From Sphaerolaimus hirsutus (lineage: Eukaryota; Nematoda; Chromadorea; Monhysterida; Sphaerolaimidae), in NCBI GenBank assembly GCA_964036195.1, contig OZ038459.1, positions 186,001 through 250,000 on the forward strand: a DNA stretch of 64,000 nucleotides, read 5' to 3'. The notes beneath the pieces were generated by a model, which had not been told where the DNA came from, did no database searches, and saw only the letters and a program-made list of their open reading frames with translations. The translations under genes were made by a program, and so were the position numbers. Numbering within the stretch: position 1 is the first letter of the stretch; every line of letters begins with the position of its first letter. Shown here one piece after another: positions 44,701 through 55,055 of the stretch.

Positions 44701-47700
44701 AATTGATTTCAATTAAAATATGCAAACTTTTAACTAAAATTTGTAAATACCGTATTTCCTCGAAATACCCCCCCCCTCGAAATACCCCCCCCCCCTCGAA
44801 ATACCCCCCCTCAAAATGGACACTATGAACTTATAAACACCCCCCTCGAAATACCGAAATATTTGTCATCCGGGCAATGCAGAACACACGTTAAAAACGA
44901 TGACTCTGTTATGTGAGAACAGTGTTTGTACGTCTACACACTTATAAATGTCTTTAGAGTCTTACAAATGGCGATTTTTGTTGCATTTTTCAACGTCTGC
45001 GTACGTTTCAGACGACATTTTAGTACTGGGATTTCAAAAAATTTCTGGCGAAATAATAAACCCCCCCCTCGAAATACCCCCCCCCCCCTCGTTTAACCCC
45101 CCCTCAAAATTCTCACTCTGAAACAATAAACAATATTTCGAGGAAATACGGTATTTACTCGTCGGGTCATTTGACTAGGTAAGTGCGGAATCACACCCAG
45201 CGGAATATTTTTCAATAGATGATCATACATTCAAGCTTGAACTTCATCACTTTGTATATTCTGTTCAACCAAATTTAGTTGCCTTCCGAGCTATAGAAAG
45301 AGTACAAAATGGCACTTGCCGAAGTGGGAATCGAACTCGCGCATCGCGTATAGAATAGTGGAGGCCTGGCCGCTGGGGGGAAAAAGGGTCGCTTTAAGAA
45401 TATGGTATTTATCGAGCAGGCGGAGTTCGGCTCCGCTTCTGAAGTGGTCATCGGTGCCAGATCATGATTTAAAAATGTATAATCCGACTGCGGCATCACC
45501 TCTGATTGTAATATTTGTGCAGATTCGTTCAGCATTTGTCGGGTGGTCCAAATAAAGGTTCATGGGTGGAAGTATGAAAGGTAGTTAGCGAATTAAAAAT
45601 TTCGGGATTGCAAACCGTATTATTGAGCAGCATTTGTATTCATATTTTGTGTTCAGTACTATAATTCAGCGTTGTTTCACATTAGATTTTGTTTGAATTG
45701 ATGCTTTAATATTTAAATATTGTTCATGTTTCACTAAAAACAGTCAATTTCAAATGAAAAATGTGTGAGAAAAGTTGGTGAACAAATAGAACGGCAGCCT
45801 CCAATAGAAGAAATACGGTAATTATCTGCATCATCAACTTTTTTTAGAGAATTTTGATAACATCTTTATGTTTTGTGAACTTCCGAGTTTTTATGACATT
45901 ACATGTTCATCGCTGAATACCTTTTTTATTATTCTGCCTTTGAACATTTATTTGAACCACACCACAATTCACAATCTCTATAAACATCATTATAAACATT
46001 GACTTTTTTGTATCCTTTATGTCATAATTTATATTTGACCCACCCTGCTCAATTCACCATCTAAAAAAGTGTTCTTTGCCTGCCTCCATAGCGAGTGAAC
46101 ATGCAAATGCTGCACTAATCTCCTGTGCAAACAAAAGTGGCCATTGGTCAGCCATAATTACCGTATTTCTAACGTAATTCTAAAGCGACCCTTTTTCCAC
46201 CCAACCGGCCTGGCTCTAATTGAGTTGATGGCAGAATCATGTCCAAATGCACAAGCCACAAACATTCAAAACAAACAACATACCGTATTTCCTCGAAATA
46301 CCCCCCCGGGGGTGATTGTTTCATAGTGGTCCCGAGAGGGGGGGGGGGTCAAACGAGGGGGGGGGGGGTATTTCGAGGGGGGGGGGGTCATTATTTCACT
46401 AGAAAATTTTTGAAAACCAAGTACGAAATTGTCGTCTGAAACGTACGCAGACGTCGGAAAATGCAACAAAAACCGCCATTTATAAGGTTCTGTAGACTAA
46501 TATTAGTATGTACACTGTTCTAACGTGACACCGACATTGTTTTAACGTGTGTTCTGCAGTACACAGAACACAAACTACAGTTATTGTCATGTACGTTCAC
46601 TTTACACTCAATTTGGGGGGGGTATTTTTAGGGGGGGGGTGATTGTTTCTTAGTGGTCTCGAGAGGGGGGGGGGGTCAAACGAGGGGGGGGGGTATTTCG
46701 AGGAAATACGGTAGCAGTCCGTGCAGATTTTGAACATCGTTCTCCAATCACTCAACCATAATCCAAAATCGAAAAGCAAACCAGGGGCTACTCCCATAAC
46801 CTGTAAAATGTCAAATGTGTCAAAAGTATCGAAAGTCATGTGAAATATTATTTAAAGTAACAAAAAATAGTACTGGACGTTTGACAGTGTGCGTGCGTGA
46901 CATTTTACATTTCACAGGGCATTTCACAGTGTCCGACAGTGGCACCAGTTGACATTTGACCATGCGTGTGAACTAGTTTGCCTACTGCCAACCCGAAACT
47001 GTGCCGCGCAGACGACGTGTCGCACTGCTTCGAAGTGCTGCCGCTGCACGTGTTCGCGGGGGTGGCCATCGCGCACGAGCAGGAGGTCACGTTCGAGCAG
47101 TGCCGCTGCGTGTGCGCCACCAGCATGCACCGCTACGGCTTCCACTGCAAGTCCGCCCTGTTTCATAGGTGGGTTGTGTGGGGGGGACAATATAGTAATT
47201 TAATTTTCTAAAATTTTCTGCATTTCTAAAAATACCCACTTTTACGATTTCCGGCGACAATATAGTAATTTACTCACATTTACCCATGAGTAAAAGTAAT
47301 AAATAAATAATTTACGTTTTCTGTAATCACCTGTGAGTCAAAAATAAATACTTTACGCTTACGTTTACTTTTGGAAACGTACAGTACTTTTAACAACTCT
47401 GTCACGGAATTTGCGCGTTCTTCCCACGTGTAAATCAACGCAGTGCAAAATAACGACGGATTCGGGGGGGGGGTATAAAAAGGGTAATGAAGCGGCAGAA
47501 CAGGTGCACAAGATTGTGCAATCAACTATTTACAATAATGGTGTTTCAAAAGTGTTAAAAACACATAAAAAATTTCGCAATCAAGTAATAACAAATCAAC
47601 AGAAAATCACAAAAAAACACGAAGATCCAAATCACAGCCAAAAAAGTGGTGAAGCGTCGGGAAGTGTCTTCACGCCGACGCTTCCCGACGCTTCACGCAG

Positions 47701-50700
47701 CACCGCACACATCACGAATATATGCGTGAAGACAATTCACGCTTCTTACTACCGCACTGGCACTTAAATGTATACAATGAAGCGTGTGGAAGCGCCAGCG
47801 TCGTGAAGTGTCTTCACAAGTTTGGATGCACGTGAACCACGCGGTGAAGCTAGGTGAAACGTGTGGAAGACACTTCACCGAACATTTCGTGATGCTGGTG
47901 GAAGCGTGTGGAAGTGCGTCGCCTCAGGCGCATCTAGCCCGCTTGCACACGCACCACGAAGCCATTGTTTGCTGTGAAGTGTGAATACTTGTTCACACCG
48001 TTGAGCATCATGCACAGGACCACGGGGGCATGCGCGCTCTTCGACGCCGACAGAAACAGCGAGCCGGCGCTGCTGAGACGAGTGCCCGCAGACGACTCCG
48101 TTGTTTATATCGGCCTTGCCTGTGACCGTTGGTTGATTGTTTCTAGGGCTTTCGGCTTAGATATGCGGCTAGATTTCCAAGTGGACAAGTGCCATCAAAA
48201 GTGCCTAGTGATATGGCTGTGTCGAATTAAGTGACAAGTAAACCTGTAGTTGTCACTTATGTTCACTTGTCACCCCACTCACCACTTTATTTAACACTTT
48301 TCCCTCCACTTTTGCATACAGAATATTGGTTCCAGCGATGTAAGACTAACTTTAAATGACATTCTACATCAGAAGAATAAACTCTCGTAATGACATATAA
48401 AAGATGTATTTACATGGTCGGGCTGAAAAGTCCCCGGGCAGTGCTCGCCATTCGCGCTAGGGGTAAGCTACGGTCATAAAATTTCAACACGTTAATATAT
48501 CAGATGTTTTGAGTTATCACCCAAAATTTCACCCCTCTAGCTCCACCCACTGAGGAACTGTGGTGGTTACAGTTTCGGTCATTTTGTACTGATGTACAAA
48601 TGGTGCTCTAGCTCAACGCTGCTTTAAGTCGTGATCATGAAACTTTGGCTAGTGTGAGCCACCAGTGTTGGCAATGTGCCAACACTAACCAACATTAGCT
48701 ATGATATCATAAGCCTAGTCCATATTGTCATTACTGTCACTACTCTCTCTCACAACCACATCCATCATTCTGCCTCTCCTTCTCAAAATAGCCCCCCTTG
48801 GAGTCTACTCACTGCTGTTGAACACAGGTAATGTCCACTACACATTAGTAATGAAACATAGGGCAATTTTTTCCACATAATTCATTTACTGCACATTACA
48901 AAACAACATTAAAATCACTGCAATACAACATGATCTCAGATGATCACCAAAAACATCCACCACAGTTCCCACATTTCTTGCACATCACCCTGATCTGCAT
49001 ATTAATCTTACCTTAAAAGCAATGATGTTGATGAAAGTGTTGAATACTATAAGCACATTGTGAACACTGGTGGCTTACACTAGCCAAAGTTTCATAATCA
49101 CAACTAAAAGCAGCGTTGGGCTAGAGCACCATTTGTACATCAGTACAAAATGACCAAAATTTTAACCCCCACAGTTCCGCAGTGGGTGGAGCTAGAGGGT
49201 TGAAATTTTGGGTGAAAACTCAAAACACCTGATATATAAACGTGTTGAAATTTTATGTCCGTAGCTTACCCCTAGCGCGAATGGCGAGCACTGCCCGGGG
49301 ACTTTTCAGCCCGACCATGTACAATGTAGATACCTAATATGAAGTCCCCATTTCTGAATGTAAATATATGAATATGAATTTGCCATTTGTGAACTTCTAA
49401 ACAATCAAAAATCGTAAAGCCTCTACGGAGCATCATCATTGCTAGCTAGCCCCACACCTGCCTACACATATTCATCTACCCACTAGTGATGGAAAGGTAC
49501 CGGGGCACCGGTGCCCCGGTGCTGGCCACCGAAGGCCACCAGCACCGGTGCTGGTGCGGTGCGGTGCCCTTTTTCGAGGGTGCCCTGCCGGTGCCGTTGC
49601 CATTTTTTTAGAATGGCACCGGTGCGGGTGCGGTGCGGTGCCATTTTTCCCTGTGCCTTTTCCATCACTACTACGCACTGTATAACAGCGGACGGGTTCG
49701 GGGAGGAACGCCTGCAAGGCAGCTGCGGTCTGTGGTACGAAAACCAGCAGCTCAGCTCCATCGACGACAAGAAGACGACCGCGCGGCCGGGCGAAGGCAG
49801 CACCCCCGCAGAGCGCCTAGCCGTCCACAATCAGATCATCGCGCAGGTTCGCATCTGCTTTGACACTCTGTCAAATCTGTGCACTGCACATGAGCAGCAA
49901 TAACGATTAAAATTTACTGTCCAGTGGGAAAAAATTTCAATTCCAAATTTGAAACATTCTCCAGAACTAGTCACTTGACCCCCCCCCCCAACACAGATCG
50001 TGCGTCAGGCGCTGGTCAGAGGGGGTCCCCCGAAACCGATCAACCTCGACCTGCATTCCAAGTACACAGAGGGTGGTCAGTTACTGTTAACCACCCAACC
50101 TACAGCCATCACATGGCTCCCGCAAAGTGCCAACAACAGAATAAAGAACCATGGTACTATTACGGTGCCGGCCTTCCCGTCACAACCATTGCCTCAATAC
50201 TTCCATAGATATTTGTACGACAGAAATACGACTAGAAGCGGTATATAATCTAAACACTTGTCTTTTGAAAGTGCACTTTTTCTTGAATATAGATATCTGA
50301 TAGACGTGAAACTAAACATACCTAGGTATTTAGGTATGTAGTCTGATCTAAAGCACTGATTCCCAATATAAATTGTCACACAAATAGACAGCAGCTCTTC
50401 GAAGTCAAATATGCCAAAGTGATTCAAGGAGCTCCTTTCAAATTGCCAAAAAATCTTTCTAAGGTGACCCGTTAAAAATAATATCAATTTTAACTATGCT
50501 AGCCTAATTTCCCCTTGACAAGATCAAACTACCTATTTATATCCCAGTAATAAATTCCCAATCAATCAAAGTTCACAATTCATCCACTCATCCAAAACGT
50601 AACATAAATAATCCCCCCCCCAGCCAACACGGACTACTGTTTTGCTGAGCACGAGCAATCGGTGCTCAAAGGTGCTGGCTCAGCCATTCTGAAATCGGTC

Positions 50701-53700
50701 ACAGTGGCTGAATGCAAGTGTGAATGTGCAATGGCTGAGTATGCCTATGGTTTCAGGTGAGTGATTAGCATTTAAAAATCTCTTTGAGATTTATATTTTA
50801 AAAATCTTAGAAAATCACCAAAAATAAAAGATTTTCTGAGATTTATATTTTTTCACTATTTGCTAGAGAGATTTAATTATATTTTCTTTCTGAGAGATTT
50901 TCTGAGATTTGTAAAAATATCAGAAAATCTCTCAAATTATGATATTTATATTTATTTCCAGGTTTTTTTAGAGAGATTTAATTATATTTTTTTGTTGAGA
51001 GATTTTCTGAGATTATATTGAATGATATTTTCCAAAAATTGATAATTTTTTCAATGCTATGAGTGATGCATGCAGTGATTGTCAATGTGTGCTTTATTCT
51101 TATTGATGTCACTGTGACAAAACGACATGCCACTGCATGACGTCACTGCTTCATCATCACAGCAACATCAGTGTTTATTGTGTGTTGCCATGTCATGCAG
51201 TTCTTAATGCCAACACGTTGTTGGTGTGAACATGCTTCACTATACCACCAGATGCCTCAAAATGCTTGAAATGTCTACATGGATTTTTCACGATGATCAT
51301 AGTTTGCAATGAAAGACAGTCCACTTATTATCTCACAAAGTGTGTGGAAGTGTCTAGCTTGTCCCTATTTCCCATGCCCACTTTTCTTGTGCTACTTTTT
51401 TGATGAATTATTTCCAAGCAACCAAAAACAGCTTTGAGTAGTAGTGGCAGCTATTAAAACACAACACTCACAGTTACAGTCAAAAATTTCAACTATTTCA
51501 ATCTTCAGGTGCCTCTCTGCCCAGTACTACTATGACAGCAGGGTGTGTTTGCTGAACAGGCAGACAGCAAGGACCCTCGGCAGGGACTTTATGAGAACTG
51601 ATAACAGAGCTAAATTGAGCTATTTTGAGTTCCATTGTGCTGGAAACGGTGCGTTATGGATGTTGATCTGTTTTCCGCTTCTGGGAAGGTTTCCATAGAA
51701 AGTTTATGGGTCTGGGGTACTTTCCATTGACACTTCAAGATTGGGTTATTGTGGTCATCTTCTTTGTGGCTTGACCTACTTTCAATTGGAATTCCAATTT
51801 GATTCAACATTGCAGCAAAAGCAGTGAAAACCTACAAGGATATACACTGTGATGAATATAGCAAGCCATTGACAAACATTGACAGTGGAGTGGAACAGAG
51901 CAAAGGCACTACCAAATTGGGCAGTGGTTCCAAACCAAAACAGCAATCAGACTCAGATGGTGAAACTGATGAGTCACCTGAAACTGACAATGTGAAAACT
52001 ACTACCAAAACATGGTTGGTGATTAGGGGTTTAGTAGGGGGGTGGGGGGGGGGTTACCCCCCCCCAAATCCGCCAGCCATCTATCTATTTCAGAGGCCCA
52101 CTCAGCTATCCATCCATCCCAGAGGCAAAATTTGGACTACTATCCCCTAACCCCCCCCCCCAATTGGCCAGCATCTATCTACCTGGAGCGATTTTAAAGA
52201 AATTTTGCCCCAATTTTGCTGAAAATCACTAATTTTCATATCTTTTAATAGTTTTTCACCTTCAAAATTCCAATTCATGTTCTTATTGCCTATTGTTTTG
52301 ACTATTTTTTGTACTATATGTACTTATATACCCATTGTTAGCTGTTTTTCTCCTACTTTTAGCGATTTGTATCCCTTTTCTTCCTTCTATACCTTGAAAA
52401 AGCCAATATATTGAACCCCCGCGAACCCCCCCCCCCAACCCCCCCCCCCCCAAAAAAAATAATACCTTTTTTTCAGCTATCTATCCCTCAAGAGGAGCGA
52501 TTTATTATCTATATGAACTTCCGCGGGGGTCAAAATCTACAAAACCCCTGTTGGTGTTAGAACTATGTCACAAACCTATAAAAATCCATCAAATTCGATG
52601 GAACCATGCAGGACCATCTCAGCCAGTACATCAGCAACAGAAAGAGCACCAGGTGTTGCAGACAAAACATACAGCACTGCTGTGCACACCACTGTGAGTG
52701 CAGATAATGTAAATGGAGGGACAACCGAAAATGTAAATGGAGCAAGGAAGACGAGGACTGCCACAACTGTGGAGAAGGTTGTTTGGGGGCTGAGTTTTGT
52801 TTGTTTCAAGTTTCTTGCAAACGTTACTATCTTGTGTGACCAATGCAATTTCAAATGCAGACTACCACAACAACACCAAAGCCAACCACTACCACAACCA
52901 CAACAACACCAAAGCCAACAACAACAACAAAAACAACAACAAAATCAAGAACAACAACAACAACAGCCAGATCCACCACTACAGCAGAAAGCAGCACATT
53001 GGCACCCACAACAACCACTGAGGCACCCACACAGCCACCTACAACAACCACAGCATCAACCAAAGCACCAGCAACCACAACTACTACACCCAGCCCTCCA
53101 TTGCCAAGCCCAGTTACTAAAGGGAAACAAAGCTTCAAGCAGATCAATGAAAAGGACACTGTCAGACCGTGGCCGGTAAATATGCCCGCATTTGTCACTG
53201 GCCAGCCTGAATTTGGCAGTAAAGATGGTGGCAATGATCTTTGGGCGAGCACTACATCTAAAGTCATATTTGGCTCAGCGCCAAGTTCTGGATCAGGACC
53301 CAGCTCTGGCTCAAGTGGTCTGCTGGTGGTGGCACACACTCCAGCACGCCCACCTGTGGGGGATGGGGGTGTGGAGTTGTCAGCTACCACAGAACCTGCC
53401 AATTTTGATGACCCCTACATGGTGCTACCTGACTTGGCAAACTTCATCACTGGCCCTTGTAGATACAGTGCATATTATCAGTCGAGATTTATTGCGGATA
53501 CTAAGATTTTGGAGTTGCCTGTTAGTTGGGTGGGAATGTGTGCTTTGCAGAGCGTGATTTCTTACAAGTTAAGTGGCAAACGCAATGCAATGAAACCCAA
53601 TGTGTGAAAATGGAGAGAAAAAATTATAAATTATCACATTAACTTGGTTAATCACTCCTTAATCACTCCCCTTTATTGCTACCATATTTCCGTGAAATAC

Positions 53701-54838
53701 CCCTATGAAATAGTTCACCTCAAAATTGCCACTATGAATTAATAACCCCCACCACCTCGAAATACCCCTACCCGATACGTGTAAATAGAATGTGTCTAAT
53801 TGCCAAAAACTGCACTGCATAGTTGTTTAAACGTATTTACTTTTACTCGATAAATACGTATACTCGAGTACCGAGTAAATGCGTTTCCTCCGAAAAAAGT
53901 TCCAGTACTCGCTTTTACGTATACTTTTTCAAAGTACGCGAGTACATAAAACGTATTTTCGATAGTCTTTTATATCTATTTTTGAAGGTATAGAAGGAAA
54001 AATGAGAGAATATGCTTAAAAAATAGGGGGGAAATAGTCGAAAATGAATATACAAGCCCATATATAGCCAAAATTTGCGTAAAATATGCAGAAAGTTATG
54101 AATATTAGTGATTTTGAGTGAAAATTGGGGTGACATTTCTCAAAAATACTCACGTTTACGTTTTAAATGGGGAAAAGTACGTTCACTCATGTTTACTCAT
54201 GAGTAAAAGTAAAAAATATATACTTTACGTTTTCTGTACTCAAGGGGTGAGTAAAAAATAAATACTTTACGTTTACGTATACTTTGAAAAAAGTTCGGTA
54301 CTTTTAACAACTCTGCTGCACTGTGTGATCTGTGTAATGCTGAACACACGTTAAAAACAGTGACTGTGTTTCATTAGAACAGGGTTACTTAACTACCATC
54401 TACATAAGTATACTCGGCGGACATCACGCCTAGCATGAAAACCTACCATAAGATAATGAATAAAATATTGTCATAAATTTCGTTATTAATTATTCGATAG
54501 TATAAATGAAACATTATGATGAAAAATGTATAATTTTTGGTTCATTATTCATATGGGTTATGGTAGGTTTGCATACAGAGTGTGATGTGGGCCGTGTACA
54601 CTTAGCTCTATGAGTGTATGCCGCACAGGTGTCTAGCGCGGCGATGTGTTTCCGCGCGTGCGCCCTGAAGAAGTGCCGCAGCGCGAACATGCGCAAGCCG
54701 CTCGGCACGGCGGCGGGCGGTCGCTTGAACGTGTGCGAGCTGTACTCGTCGGCGCACAGCGACTACTTGTTCGCAGACAGACTCGCCCCCGACCGAGACA
54801 GCGTCTACTTCGATGCCATCAACTGCTTGAGACTGTGA
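38657..54838 (+). CDS. Large secreted multi-PAN (apple) domain protein with mucin-like linker, 18 exons
   Basis: Exons: 38657-38744, 38809-38907, 39872-40066, 40531-40821, 41534-41663, 41819-42011, 42617-42752, 44278-44442, 47012-47168, 48018-48127, 49689-49846, 49997-50240, 50624-50756, 51509-51648, 51816-52014, 52612-52777, 52861-53520, 54629-54838. Every junction keeps frame; the sum is about 1157 residues. Order: signal peptide (MRLNAALSLVFPGLFHLLLL), PAN1, Pro/Thr linker, PAN2, linker, PAN3, linker, PAN4, acidic linker, Thr-rich mucin segment, Gly/Ser linker, PAN5. PAN domains are disulfide-bonded binding modules of extracellular proteins; in ecdysozoans they are common in cuticle and apical-matrix proteins. 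No ZP domain, protease or membrane anchor is seen, so a secreted matrix or mucin-like role is inferred. Less certain: the ends of exons 3 and 8, and whether the TGA at 54836 is the true end. Exons are more GC-rich than the introns, which are largely transposon. Confidence 0.82.
38809..40066 (+). CDS. PAN domain 1 (exons 2-3)
   Basis: Exon 2 (38809-38907) encodes ECDNLPRMVV...EPLEDF. Exon 3 (from 39872) continues EACARLCYTAQFCWTAVYS and then DQTCSISYTHRIDC, ending YLLIGC. The C-x(3)-C-x(5)-C cluster and the closing cysteine fit PAN. Donors at 40066, 40069-40071 or 40090 all keep phase 1; I chose the first. The intron between them carries a Harbinger-like MITE. Confidence 0.8.
38996..39679. mobile_element. 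PIF/Harbinger-like MITE in intron 2 of the PAN gene
   Basis: Inverted ends TGCTGCGATTACAGCTCGG and its inverse, flanked by a 3-bp TTA duplication, the target typical of PIF/Harbinger. Subterminal words CGTGAAATGA/TCATTTCACG occur repeatedly (39050-39080, 39215-39285). No transposase. Confidence 0.85.
40531..40821 (+). CDS. Exon 4: Thr/Pro/Ser-rich linker
   Basis: 97 codons between GATACAG|GC and TTTGG|GTCAGT. Low complexity, rich in KTT/PPKTP repeats, with N-glycosylation sequons (NGS, NES, NGT, NDT). It is probably an O-/N-glycosylated spacer between PAN1 and PAN2. Confidence 0.75.
41005..41416. mobile_element. CCGTATTTACTCGAATA-type MITE
   Basis: TA|CCGTATTTACTCGAATA at the left and the inverse ATTCGAGTAAATACGG|TA at the right. 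Subterminal words CTCGAATAATTCCCCC. Sister family to the CTCGAAATACCCCC MITE. Lies in intron 4 of the PAN gene. Confidence 0.85.
41534..42011 (+). CDS. PAN domain 2 (exons 5-6), split by a transposon-derived intron
   Basis: Exon 5 encodes APCFTPRTARTLPGS...VTLALCQCLCAAS. Exon 6 encodes RYESNRCRSMNYATGERRCQ and ends TFTCYNSESDMTQ at CAG|GTGACC. The only phase-compatible splice that keeps the cysteine cluster is ACCCT|GTAAAG (41664) to TTTTACAG|GG (41819), both phase 2. The transposon arms left in the exons would then add 13 residues, WCQSQTLVWDCPR, between CAAS and LTQRY. Confidence 0.72.
41644..41840. mobile_element. Foldback MITE inside coding exon, acting as an intron
   Basis: Near-perfect inverted arms meet at ACGGTT (about 41739). 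The ends GGTGCCAATCCCAGACCCTG and its inverse carry a 5' splice site on one side and a 3' splice site on the other. Removing the whole element joins GCCAGC to TTGACA in frame, the likely ancestral exon. Confidence 0.85.
42617..44442 (+). CDS. Exons 7-8: linker between PAN2 and PAN3
   Basis: Exon 7 (42617-42752, phase 0 to 1) encodes IIIDQCEGRLPRTDELVTAR and an Ala/Gln/Pro tail. Exon 8 (44278-44442) encodes EGENGAPAPRPVLVTSNEID and ends near VPIQSVCT. Both are strongly GC-rich. The intron between them holds a 776-bp hAT element. Confidence 0.7.
43277..44052. mobile_element. hAT-like element, TGTGTTTTGAGTTTTT family
   Basis: Ends TCAACGATGGG and TTCCATCGTTG; perfect duplication GCCGTGGG (43269-43276, 44053-44060). 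Subterminal words AACTCAAGTTTTT and AAAACACAGAAACTC. Intron 7 of the PAN gene. Confidence 0.85.
44750..45151 (+). mobile_element. CCGTATTTCCTCGAAATAC MITE
   Basis: TA duplication, CCGTATTTCCTCGAAATACC left end and inverse right end, with the internal block of the family. Intron 8 of the PAN gene. Confidence 0.88.
45310..45400 (-). repeat. tRNA-like (SINE-type) segment
   Basis: On the minus strand, GCGAGTTCGATTCCCAC matches an RNA polymerase III B box, and AGCGGCCAGGCC upstream resembles an A box. Stems do not pair well enough for a working tRNA. The adjoining word AAAGCGACCCTTTTTCC recurs at 46175-46200, so this is probably a tRNA-derived dispersed repeat. Confidence 0.4.
46283..46711 (-). 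mobile_element. CCGTATTTCCTCGAAATAC MITE (reverse orientation)
   Basis: TA duplication; nearly identical interior to 31192-31644 and 58933-59376, indicating recent spread. Intron 8 of the PAN gene. Confidence 0.9.
46779..46949. mobile_element. Foldback MITE, GTAAAATGTCA family
   Basis: Left GGCTACTCCCATAACCTGTAAAATG and right CATTTCACAGTGTCCGACAG. Arms are diverged. It ends about 60 bases upstream of exon 9 of the PAN gene. Confidence 0.7.
47012..48127 (+). CDS. PAN domain 3 (exons 9-10)
   Basis: Exon 9 (47012-47168) encodes DDVSHCFEVLPLHVFAG, EQCRCVCATSMHRYGFHC and KSALFH. Exon 10 (48018-48127) joins in phase 2 to give HRTTGACALFDADRNSEPAL and ends IGLACD at ACC|GTTGGT. The C..C.C.C...C spacing equals that of PAN4. 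An alternative earlier start at 46977 cannot be excluded. Confidence 0.8.
48413..49319. mobile_element. Palindromic Tc1/mariner-like MITE
   Basis: Inverted arms of at least 140 bp (CATGGTCGGGCTGAAAAGTC...), TA duplication on both sides, 907 bp. No transposase frame. Intron 10 of the PAN gene. Confidence 0.8.
49484..49670. mobile_element. Short hAT-like MITE, GGCACC family, beside a splice acceptor
   Basis: Ends TAGTGATGGAAAGG and CTTTTCCATCACTA; duplications CTACCCAC/CTACGCAC (7 of 8). The whole 187 bp is GGCACC/GGTGCC words. Confidence 0.88.
49689..50240 (+). CDS. Exons 11-12: linker between PAN3 and PAN4
   Basis: Exon 11 (49689-49846) encodes DGFGEERLQGSCGLWYENQQ and an Ala/Arg stretch ending NQIIAQ. 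Exon 12 (49997-50240) begins IVRQALVRGGPPKPINLDLH and ends NTTRSG. No domain recognised. The acceptor of exon 11 lies only 18 bases after the end of a hAT insertion. Confidence 0.75.
50624..51648 (+). CDS. PAN domain 4 (exons 13-14)
   Basis: Exon 13 (50624-50756) encodes NTDYCFAEHEQSV and VAECKCECAMAEYAYGF, with donor TTCAG|GTGAGT. Exon 14 (51509-51648) encodes RCLSAQYYYDSRVCLLNRQT and ends FEFHCAGN. All six PAN cysteine positions are present. This is the clearest PAN domain in the window. Confidence 0.88.
51816..52777 (+). CDS. Exons 15-16: acidic and Thr/Ser-rich linker
   Basis: Exon 15 (51816-52014) encodes KTYKDIHCDEYSKPL followed by a SDSDGETDESPETDN acidic run. Exon 16 (52612-52777) encodes TISASTSATERAPG and a NVNGGTTENVNGA repeat. 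The phase-2 junction makes a single Trp codon. The intron between them is almost wholly a hAT element (52024-52550). Confidence 0.78.
52024..52550. mobile_element. hAT-like element, CTATCTATC family, filling an intron
   Basis: Left end TAGGGGTTTAG, right end AAAACCCCTG; duplications TTGGTGAT/TTGGTGTT (7 of 8). It takes up 527 of the 597 bases between exons 15 and 16 and starts 9 bases after exon 15. Confidence 0.85.
52861..53520 (+). CDS. Exon 17: mucin-like Thr-rich segment, Gly/Ser linker and start of PAN5
   Basis: 220 codons. Residues 1-85 are Thr/Pro/Lys runs (TTTTTPKPTTTTTTTTPKP...), likely heavily O-glycosylated. A SAPSSGSGPSSGSSG spacer follows. From 53451, GPCRYSAYYQSRFIADTKIL opens PAN5. 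The donor TTGCCT|GTTAGT is phase 0. Reading past it gives VSWVGMC and a late stop at 53605, which I take as intron. Confidence 0.8.
53690..54420 (+). mobile_element. CCGTATT MITE split by a GTTTACGT hAT element
   Basis: The sequence before 53810 and after 54323 is the decayed C-rich MITE (CGTGAAATACCCC..., AACACACGTTAAAAACAGTG). The inserted hAT element (53818-54315) has ends CATAGTTGTTTAAACG and TTTTAACAACTCTG and a perfect duplication CTGCACTG. Intron 17 of the PAN gene. Confidence 0.85.
54629..54838 (+). CDS. Exon 18: second half of PAN domain 5 and stop codon
   Basis: CGCACAG|GTG opens VSSAAMCFRACALKKCRSAN and ends FDAINCLRL-stop. It completes the PAN5 cysteine pattern (C-x(3)-C-x(4)-C...C...C) right up to the stop, so the protein ends with a PAN domain. 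A cryptic donor (GACT|GTGATT) just before the stop could in principle extend it. Confidence 0.8.
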   Translation: MSSAAMCFRACALKKCRSANMRKPLGTAAGGRLNVCELYSSAHSDYLFADRLAPDRDSVYFDAINCLRL

Positions 54839-55049
54839 TTTGGGCTTCTGCTTTTTTGCGAGTGTATTTTGTAGTTGTAATTGTGTACTTTGCCAACGGT
54901 AAGTTGAATTTTGTGTGTGACATGAGCTGTCATTTGTGAGTTAATTTATCACTTTGTCATTTTTCAAGTTTACTTATTCCATATCATTCAAATTATCACT
55001 TGACATCGAATTATCAGTATGCCAATTGAATTTTCACATTTTTTCATGT

Positions 55050-55055
55050 ATTAAA
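55050..55055 (+). terminator. Candidate polyadenylation signal (ATTAAA) of the PAN gene
   Basis: ATTAAA lies 212 bases after the stop codon. No AATAAA is closer; the next is beyond 55790, after another transposon. Confidence 0.3.

Noticed and set aside
45310-45400. Functional tRNA gene on the minus strand
   Set aside because: The B-box match is good, but the T and acceptor stems do not pair; listed only as a tRNA-like repeat.
52851-53402. Minus-strand Val-rich frame opposite the Thr-rich exon
   Set aside because: ACA/ACC threonine codons read backwards give valine and glycine. The plus strand has the consistent splice sites and PAN sequence.
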